Below are positions 1-6,817 of a stretch of DNA of 64,000 nucleotides, piece by piece. This stretch comes from an uncultured bacterium (GTDB lineage: Bacteria; Verrucomicrobiota; Lentisphaeria; Victivallales; UBA1829). Position numbers and translations under genes: made by a program. The stretch is from the NCBI GenBank assembly GCA_902802585.1, contig CADCMR010000004.1, forward strand, positions 1 through 64,000, given 5' to 3'. The notes beneath the pieces were generated by a model. That model saw only the letters and a list, made by a program, of their open reading frames with translations, was not told the origin of the DNA and searched no databases. Position 1 is the first letter of the stretch; every line of letters begins with the position of its first letter.

Positions 1-2
1 GG

Positions 3-59
3 ACGGGGCTGGCAATGACTCAGAATCTGAAAAGCTACCATCTCCCCGAAAAATCATGA
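3..59 (+). CDS. Possible 3' end of a tyrosine recombinase (partial)
   Basis: The third forward frame is open from the window edge and ends with TGA at 57-59. It encodes only 18 residues, ending in SYHLPEKS and containing AMTQN. The spacing of AMT and YHLPE loosely resembles the C-terminal 'MT..Y.HL' region of tyrosine recombinases, where the Tyr is the nucleophile. The position, just beyond the 3' end of a tRNA gene, fits an integrase. The fragment is too short to prove anything; it could be an unrelated gene end or a chance open frame. Confidence 0.25.
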   Translation, partial: TGLAMTQNLKSYHLPEKS

Positions 60-105
60 GAGAACCCCTAAAAGTTTTGTCAGAAACCGTCGAAGAGGCA
101 AAGTT

Positions 106-127
106 ACTTGACGATTACTTGACGATT
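106..127. repeat. Perfect 11-bp tandem duplication
   Basis: The 11-mer ACTTGACGATT occurs twice head to tail (106-116 and 117-127) with no mismatch. It lies between the putative recombinase end and the 3' end of the tRNA gene. It could be a binding site or a small replication slip. No function is known. Confidence 0.6.
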
Positions 128-232
128 AGGCCATTTCCCCCCTCAGAAACAATGCAGAATGATGGGAAAAAATCGGAAAACGCAGGGAAAAGCCAAAATG
201 AGCGTAATAAGCTCAAAATCAGGGCAAAAAAA

Positions 233-308
233 TGGAGCCAACGCTCGGAATCGAACCGAGGACCTGTTCATTACGAGTGAACCGCTCTACCGACTGAGCT
301 ATGTTGGC
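233..308 (-). tRNA. tRNA-Thr (anticodon CGU)
   Basis: Read on the minus strand, this 76-nt stretch folds as a full cloverleaf. The acceptor arm starts GCCAACA and ends CGTTGGC-T-CCA. The D arm has GCTC/GAGC, the anticodon stem is GTTCA/TGAAC around loop CTCGTAA, and the T arm is CTCGG-TTCGATT-CCGAG. The anticodon CGU decodes ACG (Thr). The CCA end is encoded. Acceptor pair 7:66 is an A-C mismatch; all other stem pairs look sound. It is a lone tRNA gene and a plausible integration site. Confidence 0.95.
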
Positions 309-577
309 ATCCCATGAAACAATAATTTAGCATGGAATCCGTCAAAAATCAAGGTGAAAAGTGTATTTTGGAGAAAAAAAATGGCAAAAAAGTGGAAACA
401 CCCCCCGGAACGGGAGTAATCCGGCGACGGATCCGCCCCGAAACGGGTGTGATCTGGCGACGGTCCGTGCCACCGGGACGGGAGGCACAGGGACGAGGTG
501 GCATGTCGGGAGACGCGGCGACGGGCGTGGCACGTATCGATCAATGTGTTTTTTTTGAAAAAAAAGCGGCGATCATG
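309..577. other. Intergenic region without a recognisable gene
   Basis: The stretch between the tRNA and the glmM promoter has several short open frames on both strands. They lack ribosome binding sites and protein-like composition. It changes abruptly from AT-rich (309-395) to GC-rich (400-520), where the 33-bp imperfect repeats lie, and back to AT-rich. I see no RNA gene in it. Confidence 0.6.
406..480. repeat. Two imperfect 33-bp tandem repeats plus a partial third
   Basis: Unit 1 (406-438) and unit 2 (439-471) align without gaps. They share ACGGG, GTNATC and the core GGCGACGG, with a few substitutions. A degenerate third start (GGGACGGGAG) follows at about 474. The block is much more GC-rich than its flanks. 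It has no coding support and its function is unknown. Confidence 0.55.
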
Positions 578-606
578 TTGAAAAGTATCCCGGAAAAACG
601 TATATT
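578..606 (+). promoter_or_regulatory. Promoter of the glmM operon
   Basis: TTGAAA (578-583) and TATATT (601-606) are separated by 17 bp. This matches the vegetative promoter pattern seen repeatedly in this window. Transcription would start near 613, leaving a leader of about 120 nt before glmM. Confidence 0.7.
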
Positions 607-732
607 AACTGTGTGGTTTTGTTCGCGGAAAAGAATCTTGAGCGGAATCATAGTCAATCGACAACCCAAAAGATGAAAACAGATCGTCCGGGCACGCCGG
701 AATGAGGGCGTCCGGACCGGAAGGAGACGCGT

Positions 733-2112
733 ATGGGGCGGTTATTCGGGACCGACGGCATTCGAGGCAAGGCAAATGAATTTCCAATCACGCCGGAGCT
801 CGCCCTGCTGGCGGGCAAAGCCGTCGCCCGGCATTTCTGCCGGAACACGCCCCGGAACGATGCCTTCGGGCAGCGCGGCAACCCGCGCGCCATCATCGGC
901 AAGGACACGCGCATCTCCGGCTACATGCTCGAAACCGCGCTGATCAGCGGCATGGTGAGCATGGGGATGGATGCCTACGAGATCGGCCCGATGCCGACGC
1001 CGGCGGTCGCCAGCCTCACGAAATCCATGTGCGCCGACTGCGGCGTCATGATCACCGCTTCCCACAATCCCGCCTCGGACAACGGCATCAAGCTGTTCAA
1101 TTCCGAGGGGTTCAAGCTCCCGGATGAAGTCGAAGACGACATCGAACGCGCCATCTTCGCCATGATGGAGCACCCCGCCGACGGCACGCCGGACATCGGG
1201 AAGGCGTTCCGCGTGGACGACGCCCGCGGACGCTACATCCACCAGGCGAAACGCTCCATCGGCTACACCTCGCTGAAGGGGATGAAGGTGGTGCTGGACT
1301 GTGCGAACGGGGCGTCCTACTACGTGGCGCCGATCGTGCTGCGCGAACTCGGAGCCGAGGTCATCACCGCGGGCGTGAAACCGGACGGTCTCAACATCAA
1401 TGACGGCTGCGGCGCGCTTCATCCGGAAAACATGAGCCGCCTGGTGAAGGAGCACGGCGCGGACATTGGCGTGTCGTTCGACGGCGACGCCGACCGCGTG
1501 CAGTTCTGCGACCACACCGGAGCCATCATCAACTGCGACCGGATCATCGGGCTGTGCGCGCTGGACTACAAGTCGCGCGGGCAGCTCTGCAACAACACGA
1601 TCGCCGTCACGTCCATCAGCAACCTCGGGCTGCACGACGCGATGCGCCAGGCGGGCATCAAGGTCGAGGTCACCAACGTCGGCGACCGCTACGTGATCGA
1701 GCGCATGCGCGAGAAGGGGCTGAACCTGGGCGGCGAGCAGACCGGGCATCTGATCTTCCTGGAGCATTCGCCGACCGGCGACGGTCTCATCTCCGCCCTG
1801 CACGTGATGCGCATCATGAAGGAGACCGGGAAGTCCATCGCCGAGCTCGCGGCGTTCATGCAGGAATATCCGCAGATCCAGAGTTCACTCCGCATCGCCG
1901 AACGCGTGCCTTTTGACGACCTGCCGGAGCTTTCCAAGTGCATCCGCGAGGCAAAGCAGGACCTCGGGGACGCCGGACGTGTGATTGTGCGCTATTCCGG
2001 CACCGAAAACAAACTTCGTATTCTCGCCGAAGCCCAAACGGAATCCGCCGCGCGGCTCTGGCATGACAAAATAGCGGGCGTCGCAGCCCGCGAACTGGAG
2101 GTAATCCCATAA
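733..2112 (+). CDS. glmM: Phosphoglucosamine mutase GlmM
   Basis: Converts glucosamine-6-phosphate to glucosamine-1-phosphate in the cytoplasm, on the route to UDP-GlcNAc for peptidoglycan and lipopolysaccharide. The protein has 459 residues, the usual family size (about 445-460). Seen: N-terminal GRLFGTDGIRG; the active-site loop ITASHNP with Ser110, the phosphorylated serine of the family; the metal-binding loop DGDADR (residues 250-255); the sugar-binding GGEQTGH loop; and the C-terminal phosphate-binding RYSGTE motif. The ATG is preceded by AAGGAG at 721-726, six bases upstream. Its TAA is one base before the next start codon, so the two genes are almost certainly translated together. Confidence 0.96.
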   Translation: MGRLFGTDGIRGKANEFPITPELALLAGKAVARHFCRNTPRNDAFGQRGNPRAIIGKDTRISGYMLETALISGMVSMGMDAYEIGPMPTPAVASLTKSMCADCGVMITASHNPASDNGIKLFNSEGFKLPDEVEDDIERAIFAMMEHPADGTPDIGKAFRVDDARGRYIHQAKRSIGYTSLKGMKVVLDCANGASYYVAPIVLRELGAEVITAGVKPDGLNINDGCGALHPENMSRLVKEHGADIGVSFDGDADRVQFCDHTGAIINCDRIIGLCALDYKSRGQLCNNTIAVTSISNLGLHDAMRQAGIKVEVTNVGDRYVIERMREKGLNLGGEQTGHLIFLEHSPTGDGLISALHVMRIMKETGKSIAELAAFMQEYPQIQSSLRIAERVPFDDLPELSKCIREAKQDLGDAGRVIVRYSGTENKLRILAEAQTESAARLWHDKIAGVAARELEVIP

Positions 2113-2113
2113 T

Positions 2114-3013
2114 ATGGCTACGTTCGCATTCGAAATCGTCGAGCACGGCAACCCCGCCCTGCTGGAACCCCTGACCTGCAAAAAGCCCGCGCTTGAGCTG
2201 GAACTCGCCGCCGGCACACTGGAATCCACCCTGCTGAGCCGCTGGTCCACGATCCAGAACGCCGCGCCCGGCGCGCATCTCCGCCTCGCGTCCGACTTCT
2301 GGCCGTCCAAGGCGCTGCTCGAAAAGGCGTCCGCCGCGATCGCGGACGGCAAGTCCTTCTCCGTGACCGACGCCGACGGCGTTGCCGCCGAATGCACCGG
2401 CTGCGGCGCGAACACCGTCGCCATCCCCGCCGACGAGGCGTCCTTCCGCATCCGCTATCCGTGGGACCTGCTGAAAATCAACGAGGAATACCTCGCGGGC
2501 TACACCGAAAACGTCATCAACGGCACCGTGCGCGAACGCGTCACGCTCGACGGCGTGGTGATCCTGGGCGAAGGCTCCGTGCTGCTCCCCGGCGTCTACA
2601 TCGAGGGCGTCGCCGTGATCGGCAAGAACTGCAAGATCGGTCCGAACTGCTACCTGCGCGGCTACAACTTCATCTCCGACAAATGCCACATCGGGCAGGC
2701 GGTCGAGATCAAGAACTCCATCCTCATGACGCACGTCGCCGCCGGACACCTCTCCTACATCGGCGACTCCATCGTCTGCCAGAACGTCAACTTCGGCGCG
2801 GGCACCATTACCTCGAATTTCCGCCACGACGGCAAGAACCACCGTTCCATGGTCCAGGGCTGCCTCATCGATACCGGCCGCCGCAAATTCGGCTCCATCA
2901 TCGGTGAAAACGTCCACACCGGCATCCACACGGCGATCTACCCCGGCCGCAAGATCTGGGCGGACGTCCAGACCCGTCCCGGCGACGTGGTCCAGCTCGA
3001 CCTGATGAAGTGA
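2114..3013 (+). CDS. Left-handed beta-helix acyltransferase, GlmU C-terminal-like
   Basis: This 299-residue protein has about 110 poorly conserved N-terminal residues. A left-handed beta-helix of hexapeptide repeats follows (about 130-290: VVILGEGSVLLPG, VAVIGKNCKIGPN and so on). The stretch GAGTITSNF with a downstream basic segment matches the acetyl-CoA/UDP-GlcNAc region of GlmU-type sugar-1-phosphate acetyltransferases. There is no N-terminal nucleotidyltransferase signature (GXGTRM), so it is not a full GlmU. It starts one base after glmM and shares its promoter. That supports acetylation of glucosamine-1-phosphate made by GlmM, with uridylylation elsewhere. Acylation of another nucleotide sugar is possible. 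The fold is fairly certain; the substrate is inferred. Confidence 0.75.
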   Translation: MATFAFEIVEHGNPALLEPLTCKKPALELELAAGTLESTLLSRWSTIQNAAPGAHLRLASDFWPSKALLEKASAAIADGKSFSVTDADGVAAECTGCGANTVAIPADEASFRIRYPWDLLKINEEYLAGYTENVINGTVRERVTLDGVVILGEGSVLLPGVYIEGVAVIGKNCKIGPNCYLRGYNFISDKCHIGQAVEIKNSILMTHVAAGHLSYIGDSIVCQNVNFGAGTITSNFRHDGKNHRSMVQGCLIDTGRRKFGSIIGENVHTGIHTAIYPGRKIWADVQTRPGDVVQLDLMK

Positions 3014-3034
3014 TCGGCTGATACCGTAATTCCT

Positions 3035-3081
3035 CCGCCGGACGCGGCATGATCAAAACACGTCCGGCGGTATCTTTTTTT
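3035..3081 (+). terminator. Intrinsic terminator of the glmM operon
   Basis: CCGCCGGACG (3035-3044) pairs with CGTCCGGCGG (3061-3070). The arms are followed by TATC and a seven-T run, a standard Rho-independent terminator. The following gene begins 21 bp beyond the T-run. Confidence 0.85.
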
Positions 3082-3101
3082 ACCTCACAAAGCAATACTC
3101 C

Positions 3102-3998
3102 ATGCCCCGTTTCCTGCAAATCCTTTATGCGGCGCTCCGCTTCGGCACGCGGTTCCGCGGTCCCGCGAAGCCCGCCGAACCGGCGCTATACTCCCGTGCC
3201 CTGGCGCTTCAGCCGTTCGCCGGACTGCTGGTCGGTGTGATTGCCGCGGTCCCCACGCTGTTCGTCAGCGCGAGTTTCCGCGGTCTGCAAGGATTTGTTC
3301 TGCTCGCTTCGGGCGTCTACATCTTCCTGCTGGAGTGGCTCACGCGGTTTGACAATCTCCACGCGTTCGACGCCGCCTGCCGGATGCTCGCGGGCGCGGG
3401 CGTCCCCCCCGAGGAACGCCTTGGACGCGCCGCTCAGCCGGGCTCCTCCCCGTGCACTGCCATTCTGGTCGGGCTGAAACTGCTCGTGATGTACCTGATC
3501 TTCATGCGGACCGCGCTCTTCGGCGACAACATGATGCTCGCGCTCACGCTTGTCGCCGTGCCGTTTTTCGGGCGCGTCGCGATGTTGTTCGCGTATCCGT
3601 CCGGCTCCGGCAGGGAACGCCCCGAGGTCTATGATGTGATCCGCCTGGGCTGGGTTGTTGTCGCGATGCTGCTGCTGGCGTTCGCGCTCGGCATGGTCCG
3701 CACCTACGGCGGCGATTTCTTCTCGTTCCGTTCGATGAAGCTCACGATGTCCGGGTTCCGCAACCGGGGCGGCGACGTCACGGGTTTTTCTCCGTTCCTC
3801 ACGATCGTCAGCCTCGGAATCCAGGACGCCGCCACGTTCCTGGCGAGCGGATTCCTGTCTGTGCTGTACTGGAACACCGAGGCGTCGAAGAAGCTGAGAG
3901 TCACCCCGCCGCCCGCGTTCGCCGGAGCCGTCTGCGAGACCGCCGAGTTCGGCGCGATGATCGTCTTCCTGATCCTCGCCGATGACGTGATCTTTTGA
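3102..3998 (+). CDS. CobS-like integral membrane protein with degenerate active-site motif
   Basis: The 298-residue polytopic protein resembles cobalamin synthase CobS (adenosylcobinamide-GDP ribazoletransferase) along its length. The N-terminus has TRF...P followed by YSRALALQPFAGLLVG. A central E-W-L-T segment sits where CobS has its GGxHxDGLADxxDG motif. A basic loop and KLLVMYLIF-like helix follow. The C-terminal GAVCETAEFGAM stretch is like the CobS GAxxELxE helix. The hallmark acidic motif is replaced by FDNLHAFDAAC, leaving only one or two of its Asp residues, so ordinary CobS activity is doubtful. There are no other cobalamin genes nearby. It may be a pseudoenzyme or a repurposed CobS fold acting on another membrane substrate. 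Confidence 0.55.
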   Translation: MPRFLQILYAALRFGTRFRGPAKPAEPALYSRALALQPFAGLLVGVIAAVPTLFVSASFRGLQGFVLLASGVYIFLLEWLTRFDNLHAFDAACRMLAGAGVPPEERLGRAAQPGSSPCTAILVGLKLLVMYLIFMRTALFGDNMMLALTLVAVPFFGRVAMLFAYPSGSGRERPEVYDVIRLGWVVVAMLLLAFALGMVRTYGGDFFSFRSMKLTMSGFRNRGGDVTGFSPFLTIVSLGIQDAATFLASGFLSVLYWNTEASKKLRVTPPPAFAGAVCETAEFGAMIVFLILADDVIF

Positions 3999-4044
3999 GC
4001 GGGGAGGCGGTTTCCCCGTCATACAAAACAATGGAGTGTCCCCG

Positions 4045-4788
4045 ATGAGCACACCTGAACCGATCGCTGTCCTGACAAACTATTTCGAGCGCGGCTGCCG
4101 GTTCCATAAGCTCGAACCGGACGTATCGACTTCGTTGGATAAACAGGGGGTGAAGGCGGTCTTCCTCATTCACGGCTGGGGCGTGCGCGCCGCCGCCATG
4201 ACGCGCCTTGCCGCCGCCCTTGCGGGAGAGGGGTTCACCGCCTACAACTATGACTACCCGACCTCGAAACGGAATATCGAGGAGCATTCCGCGATATTCC
4301 TCGCGCTGTACCGCCGCATCCTGCGGACGGAAGGGATCACCGGGAACGTGTGCTTCGTCACGCACAGCATGGGCGGCATCCTGCTCCGGGCTGCACTGGC
4401 GAAAATGACCGCGGACGAATGCCGCCGCATCGAAGCCGTCGTCATGCTCGCTCCGCCGAACCGCGGATCCGTCCTCGCGTACCTCGGGAACAGCAAAGCC
4501 ATCCGCGGCATCAACGCTTCGCTCGGGGACATGACGCTGTCGCCGGACGCCTATGTGCGGAACATCCCGCCGCCGCCGTTCCTGCCTCCGGTGGGCATTG
4601 TCGCGGGCAGATTCGACGGCAAGGTGGCGCTTCGCAACACTCTGCTGCCGGACGGTCTTCCGTGCAGACGGGTCATCCTGCCGTGTACGCATCCCGGCCT
4701 GCGCAATCCCAAATTCACGCTTGCTCCGATCCTGAACTTCTTCCATACAAAATCCTTTTCAAAAAAGCGGCGTCAAGCCGATAAATGA
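4045..4788 (+). CDS. Alpha/beta-hydrolase, lipase-like
   Basis: The 247-residue cytoplasmic-type hydrolase has the oxyanion-side HGWG (residues 43-46) and the nucleophile elbow THSMGG with Ser108. A candidate catalytic His lies in CTHPG near the C-terminus. This is the plan of small lipases and esterases of the triacylglycerol-lipase/PGAP1-like group. It has no signal peptide. I chose the ATG at 4045 rather than the GTG at 4036 because GGAG at 4033-4036 lies eight bases upstream of the ATG. It starts 46 bp after the CobS-like gene and may be co-transcribed with it. The substrate is unknown. Confidence 0.75.
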   Translation: MSTPEPIAVLTNYFERGCRFHKLEPDVSTSLDKQGVKAVFLIHGWGVRAAAMTRLAAALAGEGFTAYNYDYPTSKRNIEEHSAIFLALYRRILRTEGITGNVCFVTHSMGGILLRAALAKMTADECRRIEAVVMLAPPNRGSVLAYLGNSKAIRGINASLGDMTLSPDAYVRNIPPPPFLPPVGIVAGRFDGKVALRNTLLPDGLPCRRVILPCTHPGLRNPKFTLAPILNFFHTKSFSKKRRQADK

Positions 4789-4850
4789 ACCGAGCGCGGG
4801 CATCAGCCCCCCTTTGCATTGTCTTTTTTCTAAAAAAGAGCAGAAAAGGC

Positions 4851-4878
4851 TTGAAAAAATTATCCCGGCGGATATATT
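4851..4878 (+). promoter_or_regulatory. Promoter of the broken toxin/antitoxin unit
   Basis: TTGAAA (4851-4856), 16 bp, TATATT (4873-4878). It lies 30 bp before the ATG of the toxin pseudogene. Confidence 0.65.
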
Positions 4879-4907
4879 ACTTAGGACTCGGAACAAATGG
4901 GGAAATC

Positions 4908-5255
4908 ATGCGTCGCCCGAAAGAAAAGAAGAAACACTTTGAATTACTTGGCAGAGTAAAAGATTTTCTGCGCGACCAGCCAGGAGACGTCAAATAGGAA
5001 CTGAACGGCTTGATCTTTCAGCTTGAGCGAGACGGATACTTGAACTATCCGAACGCCGAAAAGATTGAGGGTGAAGACCTGTTTGCCCTGCGTGTAATCC
5101 AAACAGGAGATATACGTATTTTTTACGTGTACGGGCTGTATGATATGATTTATGGCATTCACGGTTACGTGAAGAAAACTGAACAAATACCGGAAAACGA
5201 ACTGAAACAAGCACGAAAACTGCTGAGACAGTTGATACAAGGAGGTTGCATATGA
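4908..5255 (+). pseudogene. HigB/Gp49-type toxin inactivated by an in-frame amber codon
   Basis: One frame runs from ATG 4908 to TGA 5253-5255 and reads as a complete 115-residue RelE-superfamily toxin of the phage Gp49/HigB kind. It has a basic N-terminus, then FELLGRVKDFL, NAEKIEGEDLFALRV, and DIRIFYVYGLYD with C-terminal basic helices. A TAG at 4995-4997 (codon 30) interrupts it, between GDVK and ELNGLIFQ. A single C-to-T change from CAG (Gln) would explain it. The fragment after the stop has only a TTG (5010) without a ribosome binding site. Its stop overlaps the antitoxin ATG (ATGA). TAG is an ordinary stop for other genes here, so recoding is unlikely. Confidence 0.8.
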
Positions 5256-5605
5256 AGATGAAAAGACAAGAGGACTGGACAGACGAGGAAAACGCCGCAA
5301 ATATCGCGGAAATACTGGAACGTGCGAAAAAAGGCATCCGAAGTCAGGAAGAGCTGGAACGTGACGCGTACTTCACCGACCCGGCCAATGCGGAAGAGGT
5401 TAACGCCATGTTTGAGCGTTTCCGCCTCAGGGAAGAGTTGTATAAAGCCCGTCACGAGGCCGGATTGACCCAGGCGGAGCTGGCGCGGCGGATGGGGACG
5501 AGCCAGACTTATATCGCCGCGGTTGAACACGGCAAAAAGAACATCACGTTCTCCACGCTCGCGCGCTACGCCCGTGCCTGTGGAAAGAAAGTCGTGCTCA
5601 TGTAA
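5252..5605 (+). CDS. HigA/XRE-family antitoxin
   Basis: The 117-residue protein has a C-terminal helix-turn-helix of the XRE/Cro type (about residues 60-110: LYKARHEAGLTQAELARRMG, then SQTYIAAVEHGKKN). It would bind the toxin and repress the operon. The ATG at 5252 has AGGAGG six bases upstream and overlaps the toxin stop by four bases, the usual coupled toxin-antitoxin layout. The antitoxin is intact although the toxin frame carries an amber codon. It may survive as a repressor, as protection against related toxins, or as a recent relic. Confidence 0.85.
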   Translation: MKMKRQEDWTDEENAANIAEILERAKKGIRSQEELERDAYFTDPANAEEVNAMFERFRLREELYKARHEAGLTQAELARRMGTSQTYIAAVEHGKKNITFSTLARYARACGKKVVLM

Positions 5606-5636
5606 GCAAAGCCTTGTCTTCCGAAGGAGTTTTCCG

Positions 5637-6029
5637 ATGAAGGAACAACGAGAGATAAGACCGGTTTTTCTGGTCTTTTTCATCCTCATCGGCATCATTT
5701 TTCTGTGTTTCGTTGTGGATTACTTCGGCGCGTACCTTCTCGGTGATGTTATCCCCAAGGATCGCACCATCAAGTATCACCTGGAACAGCAGATGCTTCC
5801 GCTTATTGTCGAAAAGATGAAGCGGACCGGAAAACTGCCGGAAGACCTGGACGATATGGAATTCGAGAACGAATACCAAAAGAATTGCTACAGGGACGAG
5901 CGCAGACTCGGCTTGGTCAAATGGTTTATCGAAGACGACAAATTGGTCGTCGAATTCAAGAATTCCGCAACCACGAAACGCGCGGAAATGGCACTGCCGC
6001 CTGAACTCAAATCCGAGGTGAAACCATGA
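5637..6029 (+). CDS. Small single-pass membrane protein of unknown function
   Basis: The 130-residue protein has one N-terminal transmembrane segment (about residues 9-31: FLVFFILIGIIFLCFVV). A charged, probably periplasmic domain of about 95 residues follows, with no motif I recognise. The ATG at 5637 follows AAGGAG with seven bases between. Its TGA overlaps the start of the next gene (ATGA), so it is translationally coupled to a lipoprotein. The pair may form an envelope complex. The upstream antitoxin ends 31 bp before it. Confidence 0.75.
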   Translation: MKEQREIRPVFLVFFILIGIIFLCFVVDYFGAYLLGDVIPKDRTIKYHLEQQMLPLIVEKMKRTGKLPEDLDDMEFENEYQKNCYRDERRLGLVKWFIEDDKLVVEFKNSATTKRAEMALPPELKSEVKP

Positions 6030-6790
6030 AAAAGTCACTGCTCTTTGTTCTTCTGTGTCTGGTCGTGCTTCTCGCGGGTTGCGGACGTATCAAAAGAAAA
6101 CTGAGCGGAAGCAGTCACCCGAAAGCGCCGCCGAAAGACCCATTTTACACTTACGACGGCTTCCGGGACTGGTACCGCTTCCCGCTGAAATACCCGTATC
6201 AGGTCATGATGATCGACAACTATGACGACGGCTATCTGCAAGAATTTGAAGGCGGAAACATTGAGGAGAATTCCTGCTCTGTTCTCGTCGACTGCATCAC
6301 CGATCTGCATCTGCACGAGGACTATGCGTTTTTCCGGAAAGACGACTGGACGTTCGGTTATTTGCAGTACAGCACCGGGGAAATCCGCCTGTTCAAGACG
6401 GAAGAGGAACTGAAGCAGACCTGTTTTCTGGAGGCAAAAGACTTCAAGCCACTGGAATACTATTACAAGCTTTTCCGGAAAGACGTCCTCATGTATCCGC
6501 CGCCGGACCCCGCGACCGCGAAACCGGAAGAGGTCCGTTTCGACGTGATCGCACATTTCCACGGAGTCGCCGTGAAAATGTATCTGGGGGATCTGAAAGC
6601 AGATCCTTATATCCGCGTGAGTTATGGCGAAGAATGGGATTATGTGGACATTCAGACGGGAAAAGCGCGTCATGGACATTTGCCGCCGGAAGCGCAGGAG
6701 ATGATCGACAAATGGCTGCCGCTGCACCGGGACGAACTGCTTGAAATGTGGAAGACGCAAAAACGAAAGGTGCTCCCTCCGCTGGAATGA
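6026..6790 (+). CDS. Predicted lipoprotein of unknown function
   Basis: The 254-residue protein has a clear lipoprotein signal (MKKSLLFVLLCLVVLLAGC) with the lipidated Cys at position 19. The mature part is rich in Tyr, Asp, Phe and Pro, with the recurring flavour of YDGF, YDDGY and YYKLF. I cannot place it in a family. It starts inside the stop of the preceding membrane-protein gene, so the two are co-translated. It should be anchored in the inner or outer membrane facing the periplasm. Confidence 0.75.
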   Translation: MKKSLLFVLLCLVVLLAGCGRIKRKLSGSSHPKAPPKDPFYTYDGFRDWYRFPLKYPYQVMMIDNYDDGYLQEFEGGNIEENSCSVLVDCITDLHLHEDYAFFRKDDWTFGYLQYSTGEIRLFKTEEELKQTCFLEAKDFKPLEYYYKLFRKDVLMYPPPDPATAKPEEVRFDVIAHFHGVAVKMYLGDLKADPYIRVSYGEEWDYVDIQTGKARHGHLPPEAQEMIDKWLPLHRDELLEMWKTQKRKVLPPLE

Positions 6791-6817
6791 GGAGGTCGCC
6801 CGGGATCGGGTCGCGTC

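Noticed and set aside
56..280. A 74-codon frame ending SESNRGPVHYE
   Set aside because: Its C-terminus is the translated complement of the tRNA-Thr gene, a common artefact.
299..676. Several overlapping 60-114 codon frames between the tRNA and glmM
   Set aside because: They lack ribosome binding sites and overlap each other and the 33-bp repeats.
742..1803. A 353-codon open frame antisense to glmM
   Set aside because: It is a shadow of a certain gene in GC-rich DNA; it has no ribosome binding site and a composition (His/Arg/Val/Asp-rich) typical of reversed coding sequence.
4995..4997. Amber codon read as an amino acid (recoding)
   Set aside because: TAG ends at least two normal genes in the window (stops at 31018-31020 and 38118-38120), so a mutation is simpler than genome-wide recoding.
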